Positions 36,286-44,548 of a stretch of 64,000 nucleotides of DNA are shown piece by piece (position 1 is the first letter of the stretch; every line of letters starts with the position of its first letter). The notes below the pieces were generated by a model. The model saw only the letters and a list, made by a program, of their open reading frames with translations. It did no database searches and was not told the origin of the DNA. A program made the position numbers and the translations under genes. This stretch comes from Chlorobium sp. (GTDB taxonomy: Bacteria > Bacteroidota > Chlorobiia > Chlorobiales > Chlorobiaceae), in assembly GCA_005843835.1 (NCBI GenBank), contig SZXZ01000087.1, positions 1 through 64,000 of the forward strand, read 5' to 3'.

Positions 36286-37584
36286 ATGAACCCTAAAGGA
36301 AAATTCCGTTTCATCCTGTTGGTTGCCAGTTCACTTATTGCCGCAGTACCCGGTCTAGCAACTGAAACAGTGGATGCACGCATAAATCACCTCGAAAAGG
36401 AAATAGCCGATCTGAAAACCTCAGTACAGCCAGCGTCTGCCAAACAAATGCCTACAGCTACAGAACCCTCGAGTTTTCTTTCAGTATCGTCATCTTCTGG
36501 CGCAAAAGTCCAACTGTACGGGTTTGTCCGTTTTGATGCATCCTACGATACAAGTCCTATCTCTTCAGGAAATTACGCGCTCTGGGTTCTTCAGAAAAAC
36601 GGCAGAAATAGTGACAGCGAATGGAACCTTACAGGGAGCGCGACAAGGCTAGGTCTGAATCTCAGTGGTCCTGATACCGAAACCATGAAGCTTTCTGGTA
36701 ACATAGAAATGGATTTTCTGAGCAATATCGGCACAGAAAACAACTCAAGTCCAAGGTTGCGTCATGGCTTCCTTAAAGCTTACTGGCCTAAATCAGATTT
36801 CAGTATTCTTGCTGGTCAGACGTGGGATATAGTATCTTCACAGATACCGTTTGTTGACGATGTCGCTCTTTTATGGGATGCAGGGAATATAGGATCGCGG
36901 CATCCACAGCTACGAGTCACCAAAGGATTTCCAACTGGAAAAGATGGCCGTTATGAAGTCTCTTTAGCTGCTTCAAGAAATATCGGTGAAAAAAGCTCTT
37001 TTCAAACAGATACCGGTAAAGACGCCGTAATGCCATCCATTCAGGGACGCATTGCCTATTCCGAGCCGCTTCTTGTTAAAAACCAGCCTGCAACATTAGC
37101 TGTATCAGGCCACTATGGTCAGGAAGAATGGGATACAAATAACACCGGTACTTTTAAAACGCTTGATTCATGGTCCTGCAACCTTGAGGTCACTATGCCG
37201 CTAAGCGATAATCTTCTCATTGCCGGTGAATTCTTTACCGGATCAAATCTTGACGATTTTCTTGGTGGAATAGGTCAGGGAGTAAATGCCTCCATACCGA
37301 CTGACCCTAGAAACATAAGATCCCATGGGGGATGGTCGGCATTGAAGTATAACCTGAACCCTGAAACCGCTATCAGTTTAGGGGCAGGTATTGATGACCC
37401 GAATGATAGCGATTTAGCAGTCAGCGCCCGATCATTGAATCAGACAATTTTTGCCAATATAATCAATAAGCTGACACCGAACCTGATTATTGGACTTCAG
37501 CTATCTGAATGGAGGACGGAGTACAAAAATGACCCTGAAAGTAACGCATTCAGGGCACAAGGTTCTTTGACTTATAAGTTTTAA
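36286..37584 (+). CDS. Outer-membrane porin-like beta-barrel protein
   Basis: A 432-residue protein with a signal peptide (basic start, hydrophobic stretch ending PGLAT near residue 26), a short coiled coil (VDARINHLEKEIADLKTSV) as in porins that trimerise through a periplasmic helix, and a barrel domain of alternating beta strands (VQLYGFVRFDASYDTS, RLGLNLSGPDTETMKLSGNIEMDF). The chain ends in an aromatic residue (LTYKF), the barrel insertion signal. It resembles DcaP-like porins. The substrate is unknown. A GGAG site lies 8 bases before the ATG. It is monocistronic and converges on sppA. Confidence 0.85.
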   Translation: MNPKGKFRFILLVASSLIAAVPGLATETVDARINHLEKEIADLKTSVQPASAKQMPTATEPSSFLSVSSSSGAKVQLYGFVRFDASYDTSPISSGNYALWVLQKNGRNSDSEWNLTGSATRLGLNLSGPDTETMKLSGNIEMDFLSNIGTENNSSPRLRHGFLKAYWPKSDFSILAGQTWDIVSSQIPFVDDVALLWDAGNIGSRHPQLRVTKGFPTGKDGRYEVSLAASRNIGEKSSFQTDTGKDAVMPSIQGRIAYSEPLLVKNQPATLAVSGHYGQEEWDTNNTGTFKTLDSWSCNLEVTMPLSDNLLIAGEFFTGSNLDDFLGGIGQGVNASIPTDPRNIRSHGGWSALKYNLNPETAISLGAGIDDPNDSDLAVSARSLNQTIFANIINKLTPNLIIGLQLSEWRTEYKNDPESNAFRAQGSLTYKF

Positions 37585-37599
37585 AAAAATGCTTGATTT

Positions 37600-37631
37600 C
37601 CCGCCGAAAACAAGTACATATTTTCGGCGGG
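37600..37631. other. Perfect 11-bp hairpin between convergent genes
   Basis: CCCGCCGAAAA and TTTTCGGCGGG pair perfectly around a 10-base loop. Neither strand has a T run after the stem, so it is not a classic terminator; it may protect mRNA 3' ends of the porin and sppA transcripts. Confidence 0.7.
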
Positions 37632-37644
37632 GAAAGCATAAGGT

Positions 37645-39459
37645 TCAACGGATAATGATTTCACAGGGCATAACAGCAAGCAAATGAAGTTGACCGGTCA
37701 ACATCAGTATATTGTAATATGCTTCCATAGAGGCAAATTGATTCTCGGGCAGAATCGAATAAAAAAGCTGTTTTTTCACAGCAACCAATATATTCTCAGC
37801 CAACCCGGAACCACTTCCCGGTCTTAGAAATTCCCACCATGTTTTCTCGGCAGGATATAGCAAAATTTTCGGGTGTTTTGCCGGATCAATCTTTGCGAGC
37901 TGCTGGGCGGCGTGAATGGCATCAAAAAGCCCACCCAAGCGGTCAACAAGACCAACCTTTAATGCACGACTTCCTGTCCAGACCCTTCCTCCTGCGACAG
38001 AGTCTACTTGCGAAACTCGCATTTTTCTTGATACGGCTACTTTTCCAACAAAATCATTATAGATCTCTCCCGATGCAGCAACGAATTTGCTATATGCCTC
38101 ACCTTCAAGTGGTTTGAATATCGTATTTGCATCGGCATACCTGCCTCTCGTCACAACAGTACGGGATAGCCCGATTTTGTCTGAAAGTCCCTTGATATTC
38201 GGTTTCAAAGCATAAACACCTATTGATCCGGTAATACTTAGAGGTTGGGCATAAATGGTTTTTCCTGCAAGGGCGGCCATATACCCTCCTGAAGCAGCAA
38301 GGCCTGACATTGAAACAACCAGAGGTTTTTTTACTGCGGCTGAATCAAGCATCTGAAGCATATCTGCTGAAGCAAGGGCATCACCGCCTGGACTGTCAAT
38401 ACGCAAAACAAGCGCTTTGACTTTTTTGTTCTTTAATGCAGCATCCAGTGAGTTTCTCAATGTCTCAACATCAATACCCTCAGCTACACCGGTAGCAGTC
38501 TCGCCTGCTGAACGAATAATCATACCCGAAAGCGTAACCACTGCAATACTTTCGCCACTATCTGAGTCAAGGGGCCAATCAACTGCAGAACGATACTGAC
38601 TTGCTTGAACAAAAACATCATTCTCGTCAGTCAGCTCTTTTCTGGATATTTTTTTAGTTAAGGTTTTCTCTAACTCCCAGGAAGAAGCGATACCGTCAAC
38701 AAGTTGAAGGGCCTTTGCTCTTTTCGCCGTCATGAGAGGCTCATTGTCGATAACAGCCTGCAAGTGATCCCGACTTATACCCCGACGCTTTGATACAACA
38801 GTAAGATAATCATCATAAAACTCGTCAAGCATTGCGTTAATCTCTTCAAGGGACTCTTTGCTTGAAGCATTCAGTACAAACTGCTCGATCCCGCTTTTGT
38901 ATTTTTTCCATTGCGAAGCCTGAAATGCAATACCTAATTTTCCCAGTGGTGTGGTATAGAACAAGGTTTCGGCTTTCAACCCGTCTAGTAAAAGAAATCC
39001 GCCACGCTCAATAATAATGGAGTCACAAACTGAAGCAAGAAGATAATCGCTATCCTCAGCCGAATGAAGAAATGCTGTTACTTTCTTACCGCCTCGACGC
39101 ACTTTTTCAACTGCTTGTCGAACTTCGCTTATTTTTGCTGGAGTTGTCTTGAGCCCTCCAATATCCAGAAGCACCTCCTTAACTCGTTCGTCGGTTGTAG
39201 CATGATCAAGAATAAACAATATATCCTGAAGTGAAAGCGCCTCCCTGGAGGACAAAAAAGGAAGCGCAGCGCTTTCATGACGAATTTCGCTGATGCTTCC
39301 TCCAAGCGGAACTCTCAATACGAAGCTATCCGGAACAGAATGCGAAGAGCGAATGGCCCAGAATGCTCCACCAGCAAAAAAAACAACAATAATGATAAGA
39401 CCAAGACAACTGTTGCGGAAACATCCCCGCTTCTTTTTTGGATTGTTTGTATTATTCAT
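37645..39459 (-). CDS. sppA: Signal peptide peptidase SppA (long, tandem-domain type)
   Basis: A membrane serine protease that degrades cleaved signal peptides. The 604 residues comprise one N-terminal transmembrane helix (about 15-35), an N-terminal S49 domain carrying the general-base lysine in QWKKYKSGIEQF (near residue 185) and a C-terminal S49 domain carrying the nucleophile in VSMSGLAASGGYMAA (near 390), followed by ITGSIGVYA. This is the two-domain 67K type as in E. coli. Its ATG overlaps the end of oppF by 8 bp, so the two are co-translated. Confidence 0.94.
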   Translation of the reverse strand: MNNTNNPKKKRGCFRNSCLGLIIIVVFFAGGAFWAIRSSHSVPDSFVLRVPLGGSISEIRHESAALPFLSSREALSLQDILFILDHATTDERVKEVLLDIGGLKTTPAKISEVRQAVEKVRRGGKKVTAFLHSAEDSDYLLASVCDSIIIERGGFLLLDGLKAETLFYTTPLGKLGIAFQASQWKKYKSGIEQFVLNASSKESLEEINAMLDEFYDDYLTVVSKRRGISRDHLQAVIDNEPLMTAKRAKALQLVDGIASSWELEKTLTKKISRKELTDENDVFVQASQYRSAVDWPLDSDSGESIAVVTLSGMIIRSAGETATGVAEGIDVETLRNSLDAALKNKKVKALVLRIDSPGGDALASADMLQMLDSAAVKKPLVVSMSGLAASGGYMAALAGKTIYAQPLSITGSIGVYALKPNIKGLSDKIGLSRTVVTRGRYADANTIFKPLEGEAYSKFVAASGEIYNDFVGKVAVSRKMRVSQVDSVAGGRVWTGSRALKVGLVDRLGGLFDAIHAAQQLAKIDPAKHPKILLYPAEKTWWEFLRPGSGSGLAENILVAVKKQLFYSILPENQFASMEAYYNILMLTGQLHLLAVMPCEIIIR

Positions 39460-40432
39460 AAAGCAGGCAGCTTACTTGATGTCTATTGTTATCGAAATCT
39501 TTAAGGAAAGGTTCCTTGTGCTTACATTCCGCCATTGCAACCGGACAGCGCGGATGAAAACAGCATCCCGCAGGAATCTGCAAAGGTCCAGGCAAGTCTC
39601 CGCTTAAAAGAATCCGTTCTTTTTTCGTTCCTGGTTCAGGATTCGGAATCGCAGACAAAAGCGCCCTCGTATAAGGATGCTTTGGATTGGCGTAAAGCTC
39701 AATTGAATCAGCAATTTCGACAATTTTTCCAAGATACATGACCGCTACCCTGTCTGAAATATATTCAACAACCGAAAGGTCATGCGCTATAAACAGATAG
39801 GTCAATCCCAAATCACGTTGAAGGTCTTTCAGCAGATTGATTATCTGTGACTGAATAGATACATCAAGAGCCGAAACGGGCTCATCACATATTATAAATT
39901 TCGGATTGACGGCAAGCGCCCTTGCTATACCGATTCTCTGACGTTGACCTCCTGAAAATTCATGGGGATAACGGTTAAAATAATCCCTGTTCAAACCAAC
40001 AATATCGAGCAACTCCTCAATCCGATTGCGAGCTGCATCACCTCTGGCAATGCCATGAATAAGTAAAACTTCTCCGAGCATTTGACCGACAGTCAATCTG
40101 GGATTCAGAGATCCAAAAGGATCCTGAAATATCATCTGCATCTCCTTGCGGAGTGAGCGAAATTCACGATTGCTGATACCGGATATCTCCTGTCCGGCAA
40201 ATTCAATCTTACCTGTCACTACAGGACGGCCAAGTCGAATCAAGGCTCGACCAAGAGTGGTTTTACCGCAACCTGACTCACCAACCAGACCAAGAGTCTC
40301 TCCCTGAAATATGTCAAAGGACACGCCATTGACAACATATATTGAAAGTGGTTTACCAAAACCACCATTTTTTCTTTCAGAAAAATGTACTCGTAAATCC
40401 TTGACCGACAGTAATGGGTTTTGATCCTTCAT
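39452..40432 (-). CDS. Peptide-type ABC transporter ATPase (OppF/DppF family)
   Basis: A 326-residue ATPase with Walker A GESGCGKTT from residue 51, Q-loop FQDPFGSLNPR, signature FSGGQRQRIGIARAL, Walker B FIICDEPVSALD and the switch His in FIAHDLSVV. The C-terminal extension GCCFHPRCPVAMAEC, with spaced cysteines, is typical of OppD/OppF subunits and binds an Fe-S cluster in some. It may serve the OppA/OppB pair at 22-24.8 kb, but this is inference; no permease or second ATPase is adjacent. It overlaps sppA downstream. Confidence 0.92.
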   Translation of the reverse strand: MKDQNPLLSVKDLRVHFSERKNGGFGKPLSIYVVNGVSFDIFQGETLGLVGESGCGKTTLGRALIRLGRPVVTGKIEFAGQEISGISNREFRSLRKEMQMIFQDPFGSLNPRLTVGQMLGEVLLIHGIARGDAARNRIEELLDIVGLNRDYFNRYPHEFSGGQRQRIGIARALAVNPKFIICDEPVSALDVSIQSQIINLLKDLQRDLGLTYLFIAHDLSVVEYISDRVAVMYLGKIVEIADSIELYANPKHPYTRALLSAIPNPEPGTKKERILLSGDLPGPLQIPAGCCFHPRCPVAMAECKHKEPFLKDFDNNRHQVSCLLYE

Positions 40433-40530
40433 CTTTGACGTGACGCTGTTTATCGTATTTTTATTATTATAATAAATAGCATCGTGAATTTACTATTAAC
40501 ATATCCTTCGTTCAAGTCCGTCTTTTACCT

Positions 40531-41265
40531 TTGCATACCCCACATTTACATACAGGAACACTTTTTGTTGTTGCTACACCTCTCGGGAATCTCGAAGACA
40601 TTACCTTGCGGGCAATTAAAATACTGGGACAGTCCGGAGCTATTGCTTGTGAAGATACGCGTCGCGCATCAATTCTTCTTAAACATCTCGAAATTACCGG
40701 CAAAAAACTCATCAGTTATCACAATTACAATGAGCCAAAAGCCATCGCTCATATCATTGCGCTCCTTGAAGAAGGTACAGATGTCGCTCTTATCACTGAT
40801 GCCGGTACACCGGTTATCAGCGATCCTGGATATGCACTGCTTCACGCCCTGCATGAACAGAACCTGCAGGTTATTCCTATCCCGGGAGCATGTGCCCTCA
40901 CTGCTGCACTGTCAGCCTGCCCATTACCGGTAAATCAATTTTTTTTTGCTGGATTTCTTCCGCATAAAAAAGGGAGAAAAGGTCGTCTTGAATATCTCGC
41001 TGCGCTCCAGGCTACGTTTGTCATCTATGAGTCTCCATATAGAATTATGCGGCTGCTTGATGAACTCAGTACAGTTCTGCCGGATGCTCAGATATTTATC
41101 GGACGGGAGATGACAAAAATACATGAAGAATATATTACCGGAACTATTGAGGAGATCCGCCAACTGCTTTCCAATGGGAAAACCAGAGGTGAGTTTGTGG
41201 TTGTTGTCTACCCTTCCGGAAAAAAACCATTTAAATCAGAAGAGGACTATGCAGATCATCAGTGA
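40531..41265 (+). CDS. rsmI: 16S rRNA (cytidine-1402-2'-O)-methyltransferase
   Basis: Methylates the ribose of C1402 in the decoding centre. The 244-residue tetrapyrrole-methylase fold shows VVATPLGNLEDITLRA at the start, ACEDTRR, ISYHNYNE, ALITDAGTPVISDPG, IPGACALTAAL and the GREMTKIHEE segment. In frame there is no ATG or GTG between the upstream stop (40477-40479) and the conserved core, so the TTG at 40531 is taken as start; no clear ribosome site precedes it. It overlaps panC by 17 bp. Confidence 0.92.
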   Translation: MHTPHLHTGTLFVVATPLGNLEDITLRAIKILGQSGAIACEDTRRASILLKHLEITGKKLISYHNYNEPKAIAHIIALLEEGTDVALITDAGTPVISDPGYALLHALHEQNLQVIPIPGACALTAALSACPLPVNQFFFAGFLPHKKGRKGRLEYLAALQATFVIYESPYRIMRLLDELSTVLPDAQIFIGREMTKIHEEYITGTIEEIRQLLSNGKTRGEFVVVVYPSGKKPFKSEEDYADHQ

Positions 41266-42100
41266 CCCCGGACAGATGCAAGCCTTAGCCGAAAAACTCC
41301 GCCTCAACCGGCAGTGCATTGGGGTCATTATGACCATGGGAGCACTTCATGAAGGGCATTTAAGCCTGGTAAAGCTTGCTCAACAAACAGCAGGTATAGT
41401 TATTCTCACAATTTTCGTAAACCCCAGTCAGTTCGGGCCGAACGAGGATCTCCACAAATATCCCAGACCTTTTGAAAAGGATGCTTCACTTGCTAAAGCA
41501 GCTGGAGTCGATTACCTGTTTGCTCCTGATGCCGATTGTATCTACCCGGAACATTATCAAACAACCGTAGAATGCAGCAGCATAAGCAGTCTGTTCGAAG
41601 GAGCATTGAGGCCTGGGCATTTTAAGGGAGTCGCAACAATAGTTACCAAACTGTTCAATATTACAAAACCACATATTGCTATTTTTGGTGAAAAAGATAT
41701 ACAGCAGCTTGCTGTTATACGCCGGCTTGTAAAAGATCTCAATATTGATACAAAAATTATCGGTGCACCCATAGTCAGAGAAGAAAATGGACTGGCAATA
41801 AGTTCAAGAAACATCTATCTGTCAAGTCAAGAAAGAGACGCTGCCACTATACTTTACAAATGTATCTGCCATGCTGAAAAAAGAATGGCAGAACATGAAA
41901 AAGACCTTGACTCAATTGCTAATGAAATTGAACAGATGATAACCTTAACGCCTGGATGCCGCCCTGATTATGTCAGCTTTGTTGATGAAGAAACGTTTGA
42001 ACCTGTTATAACAACTCAGGGCAACAAGACATATCGTCTTCTTCTTGCAATGTATTCAGGAAAAGTAAGGCTCATTGACAACGCAAAGATACTCGCTTGA
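41249..42100 (+). CDS. panC: Pantothenate synthetase (pantoate-beta-alanine ligase)
   Basis: Joins pantoate and beta-alanine with ATP to make pantothenate for CoA. From the ATG at 41249 it has 283 residues. Motifs: MTMGALHEGHLSL at 28-40 (HIGH-type nucleotide binding), TIFVNPSQFGPNEDLHKYPR, FGEKDIQQLAVIRRLV and ENGLAISSRN. The ATG is embedded in the end of rsmI with an AGAGG site 3 bases upstream, so the longer frame from 41123 is rejected. Coupled translation with rsmI is likely. Confidence 0.95.
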   Translation: MQIISDPGQMQALAEKLRLNRQCIGVIMTMGALHEGHLSLVKLAQQTAGIVILTIFVNPSQFGPNEDLHKYPRPFEKDASLAKAAGVDYLFAPDADCIYPEHYQTTVECSSISSLFEGALRPGHFKGVATIVTKLFNITKPHIAIFGEKDIQQLAVIRRLVKDLNIDTKIIGAPIVREENGLAISSRNIYLSSQERDAATILYKCICHAEKRMAEHEKDLDSIANEIEQMITLTPGCRPDYVSFVDEETFEPVITTQGNKTYRLLLAMYSGKVRLIDNAKILA

Positions 42101-42203
42101 TGTTACGGAGAGATCGGTTTAGGGGGAAGACACTTTTTTGTATTATATTTCAAATCGCATTCATTATTTCGGCATAGTGTCAAAATACTGAAGTCTGCAA
42201 TGA

Positions 42204-42247
42204 GTAGGTCGGAAAAAGTTAGGATCTGTAATGAAAAGCCTACCGAC
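42204..42247 (+). promoter_or_regulatory. Leader with alternative pairings before pnp
   Basis: GTAGGTCGG at 42204-42212 is followed by CCTACCGAC at 42239-42247. Either GTAGG can pair with CCTAC or GTCGG with CCGAC, but not both as one stem. Polynucleotide phosphorylase mRNAs are often autoregulated through a leader hairpin cut by RNase III; whether this one is so used is inference. Confidence 0.4.
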
Positions 42248-42279
42248 AGAATTTTTATCACCAATACTACAAGATATCC

Positions 42280-44478
42280 ATGATTATTAACAAAGAAATT
42301 GATCTAGGCCAAGGAAAAATAATCTCTATCGAGACCGGCAAAATGGCAAAACAGGCCGATGGTTCTGTAGTGGTCCGCCTTGGAGATACAATGGTACTTG
42401 CTACTGTCGTTTCGAGCAAAAAAACACCACCTCCAAATCAGGACTATTTTCCACTGCAGGTTGAATACCGTGAAAAATATTCTGCTGCCGGTAAATTTCC
42501 CGGAGGATTTTTCAAAAGGGAAAGCCGACCTTCGGAAAAAGAAATTCTTTCAGCAAGACTGATCGACCGCGCACTCAGACCACTCTTTCCAGATGGTTAC
42601 CTCTATGAAACTCAGATCATTATAACAGTTATTTCTTCTGACCAGCTCAATGATGCCGATGTGCTTGGAGGACTTGCTGCGTCGACCGCAATCATGGTTT
42701 CTGACATACCGTTTCATAATGCAATGTCCGAAGTCCGGGTGGGTAGAATCAACGGCCTTTATGTTATTAATCCCGATGTCAACGAACTTAAAAACAGCGA
42801 CATTGATATATGTATTGGTGGTACTACAGACACCATCTGTATGCTAGAGGGTGAAATGAAAGAGATATCTGAAGCAGAAATGCTCGAGGCCATCAAATTT
42901 GGACATGATGCTATCCGCAAGCTTTGCGGTCTCCAGAATGAGATTGCTCAAGAAGTTGCAAAACCAAGTCGACCTTTTAATCCAACAGTTATCCCGCCAG
43001 AGCTGACCGAAGTTATCAAGGGATTTTGTGAAACCCAACTTAAAGACCTTGCTTATACTCCTCTCAAAAAAGAAGATCGCGCTGAACAAACTGCCTTCAT
43101 CTACAAAGAAACCATAGAGTCAACTGTCGGGCACTTTAAAACTTTAATCGGCAGTGATGATATCGCTTCCGAACCGGCAAAAGCACTTTTCCTGAATGCT
43201 CATATCATCGAAGAGCAGATTCATGCGGTAGAAAAGAAAGTAATGCGTCATATGATACTTGATGATGCAAAACGTCTTGACGGCAGAGCACTTGACCAAG
43301 TTCGACCAATCAGCATTGAACTGGGTGTTATCCCAAGGGCTCACGGCTCAGCACTCTTTACAAGGGGAGAAACTCAGGCTCTTGTAACCATCACCCTTGG
43401 CACCAATAAAGATGCTCAATCAGTAGATAACCTGACAAACAGTGACGATAAGAAATTCATGCTCCACTACAACTTTCCGCCATTTTGTGTCGGTGAAGTT
43501 GGAAGACTTGGGAGTATCGGTCGTAGAGAAATAGGGCACGGCAATCTTGCTGAGCGATCAATTAAAATGGTTGCGCCAACCGAACAGGAGTTCCCGTATA
43601 CCATTCGTATCGTTTCGGATATACTTGAATCGAACGGTTCTTCGTCTATGGCCTCTGTTTGCGGTGGAACGCTGGCTCTGATGGATGGAGGTGTTCCTAT
43701 CAGAAAACCGGTATCCGGTATTGCCATGGGACTCATCAAAGAAGGATCGGCATATGCTGTACTTTCTGACATTCTCGGTAACGAGGATCATCTTGGAGAC
43801 ATGGATTTTAAAGTTGCTGGTACCAGAGACGGTATTACATCCTGCCAGATGGATATAAAAATAGATGGACTTGATTACCATATTCTAGAATCTGCTCTTG
43901 AGCAGGCTCGAAGAGGAAGGTTGCATATTCTCGACAAAATGGAGGAAGCAATCCCCTCATCGCGTCAGGATCTTGCTAACTTTGCACCAAAACTCACAAC
44001 AATAAAAGTACCGGTGGACTGCATCGGCATGATTATCGGAAAAGGTGGAGAAACAATCCGCAGTATTACCGAAGAAACCGGTGCGGAAATCAACATTGAG
44101 GATGATGGCACTGTCACCATTGCATGTTCGACCAGTGAAGGAACAAACGCTGCCCTTGCAACGATAAAAGGTCTTATTGCAAAACCAGAGGTTGGTACGA
44201 TCTACGTTGGTAAAGTTCGTGATGTTCGTGATGAGCTCGGAGCTTTTGTAGAATTTCTTCCAAAAACAGACGGACTTGTGCACATTTCTGAAATAGCAAA
44301 TGAACGAGTCACGAAAGTCAGCGATCACTTGAAAGTCGGGGATAAAGTAAAGGTCAAGCTGGTTGATGTCCGCAAAGACCCGCGTACAGGGAAAACTAGA
44401 TTTGCTCTTTCAATTAAAGCGGTTGCAGAGACAACTGAAAATGAAGCCGTAAAAGAACAGGGCTCAGAGTTACATTAA
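42280..44478 (+). CDS. pnp: Polynucleotide phosphorylase
   Basis: A 3'-5' phosphorolytic exoribonuclease of the RNA degradosome. The 732 residues comprise two RNase PH domains ([20 protein letters not shown] in the first; PGS-type [15 protein letters not shown] and [15 protein letters not shown] in the second) separated by an alpha-helical domain, then a KH domain ([15 protein letters not shown] near 581) and an S1 domain ([22 protein letters not shown] near 640-711). It stands alone between a leader hairpin and a strong terminator. Confidence 0.97.
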   Translation: MIINKEIDLGQGKIISIETGKMAKQADGSVVVRLGDTMVLATVVSSKKTPPPNQDYFPLQVEYREKYSAAGKFPGGFFKRESRPSEKEILSARLIDRALRPLFPDGYLYETQIIITVISSDQLNDADVLGGLAASTAIMVSDIPFHNAMSEVRVGRINGLYVINPDVNELKNSDIDICIGGTTDTICMLEGEMKEISEAEMLEAIKFGHDAIRKLCGLQNEIAQEVAKPSRPFNPTVIPPELTEVIKGFCETQLKDLAYTPLKKEDRAEQTAFIYKETIESTVGHFKTLIGSDDIASEPAKALFLNAHIIEEQIHAVEKKVMRHMILDDAKRLDGRALDQVRPISIELGVIPRAHGSALFTRGETQALVTITLGTNKDAQSVDNLTNSDDKKFMLHYNFPPFCVGEVGRLGSIGRREIGHGNLAERSIKMVAPTEQEFPYTIRIVSDILESNGSSSMASVCGGTLALMDGGVPIRKPVSGIAMGLIKEGSAYAVLSDILGNEDHLGDMDFKVAGTRDGITSCQMDIKIDGLDYHILESALEQARRGRLHILDKMEEAIPSSRQDLANFAPKLTTIKVPVDCIGMIIGKGGETIRSITEETGAEINIEDDGTVTIACSTSEGTNAALATIKGLIAKPEVGTIYVGKVRDVRDELGAFVEFLPKTDGLVHISEIANERVTKVSDHLKVGDKVKVKLVDVRKDPRTGKTRFALSIKAVAETTENEAVKEQGSELH

Positions 44479-44493
44479 TATCAGAAAAACTTG

Positions 44494-44531
44494 AAAGGCA
44501 GTGCAGTTATCCTAGGCACTGCCTTTTTTTT
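44494..44531 (+). terminator. Intrinsic terminator after pnp
   Basis: AAAGGCAGTGC (44494-44504) pairs through GGCAGTGC with GCACTGCC (44516-44523), followed by eight T residues. leuS starts 18 bp later. Confidence 0.9.
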
Positions 44532-44548
44532 ATTATCTCCTGAATACC

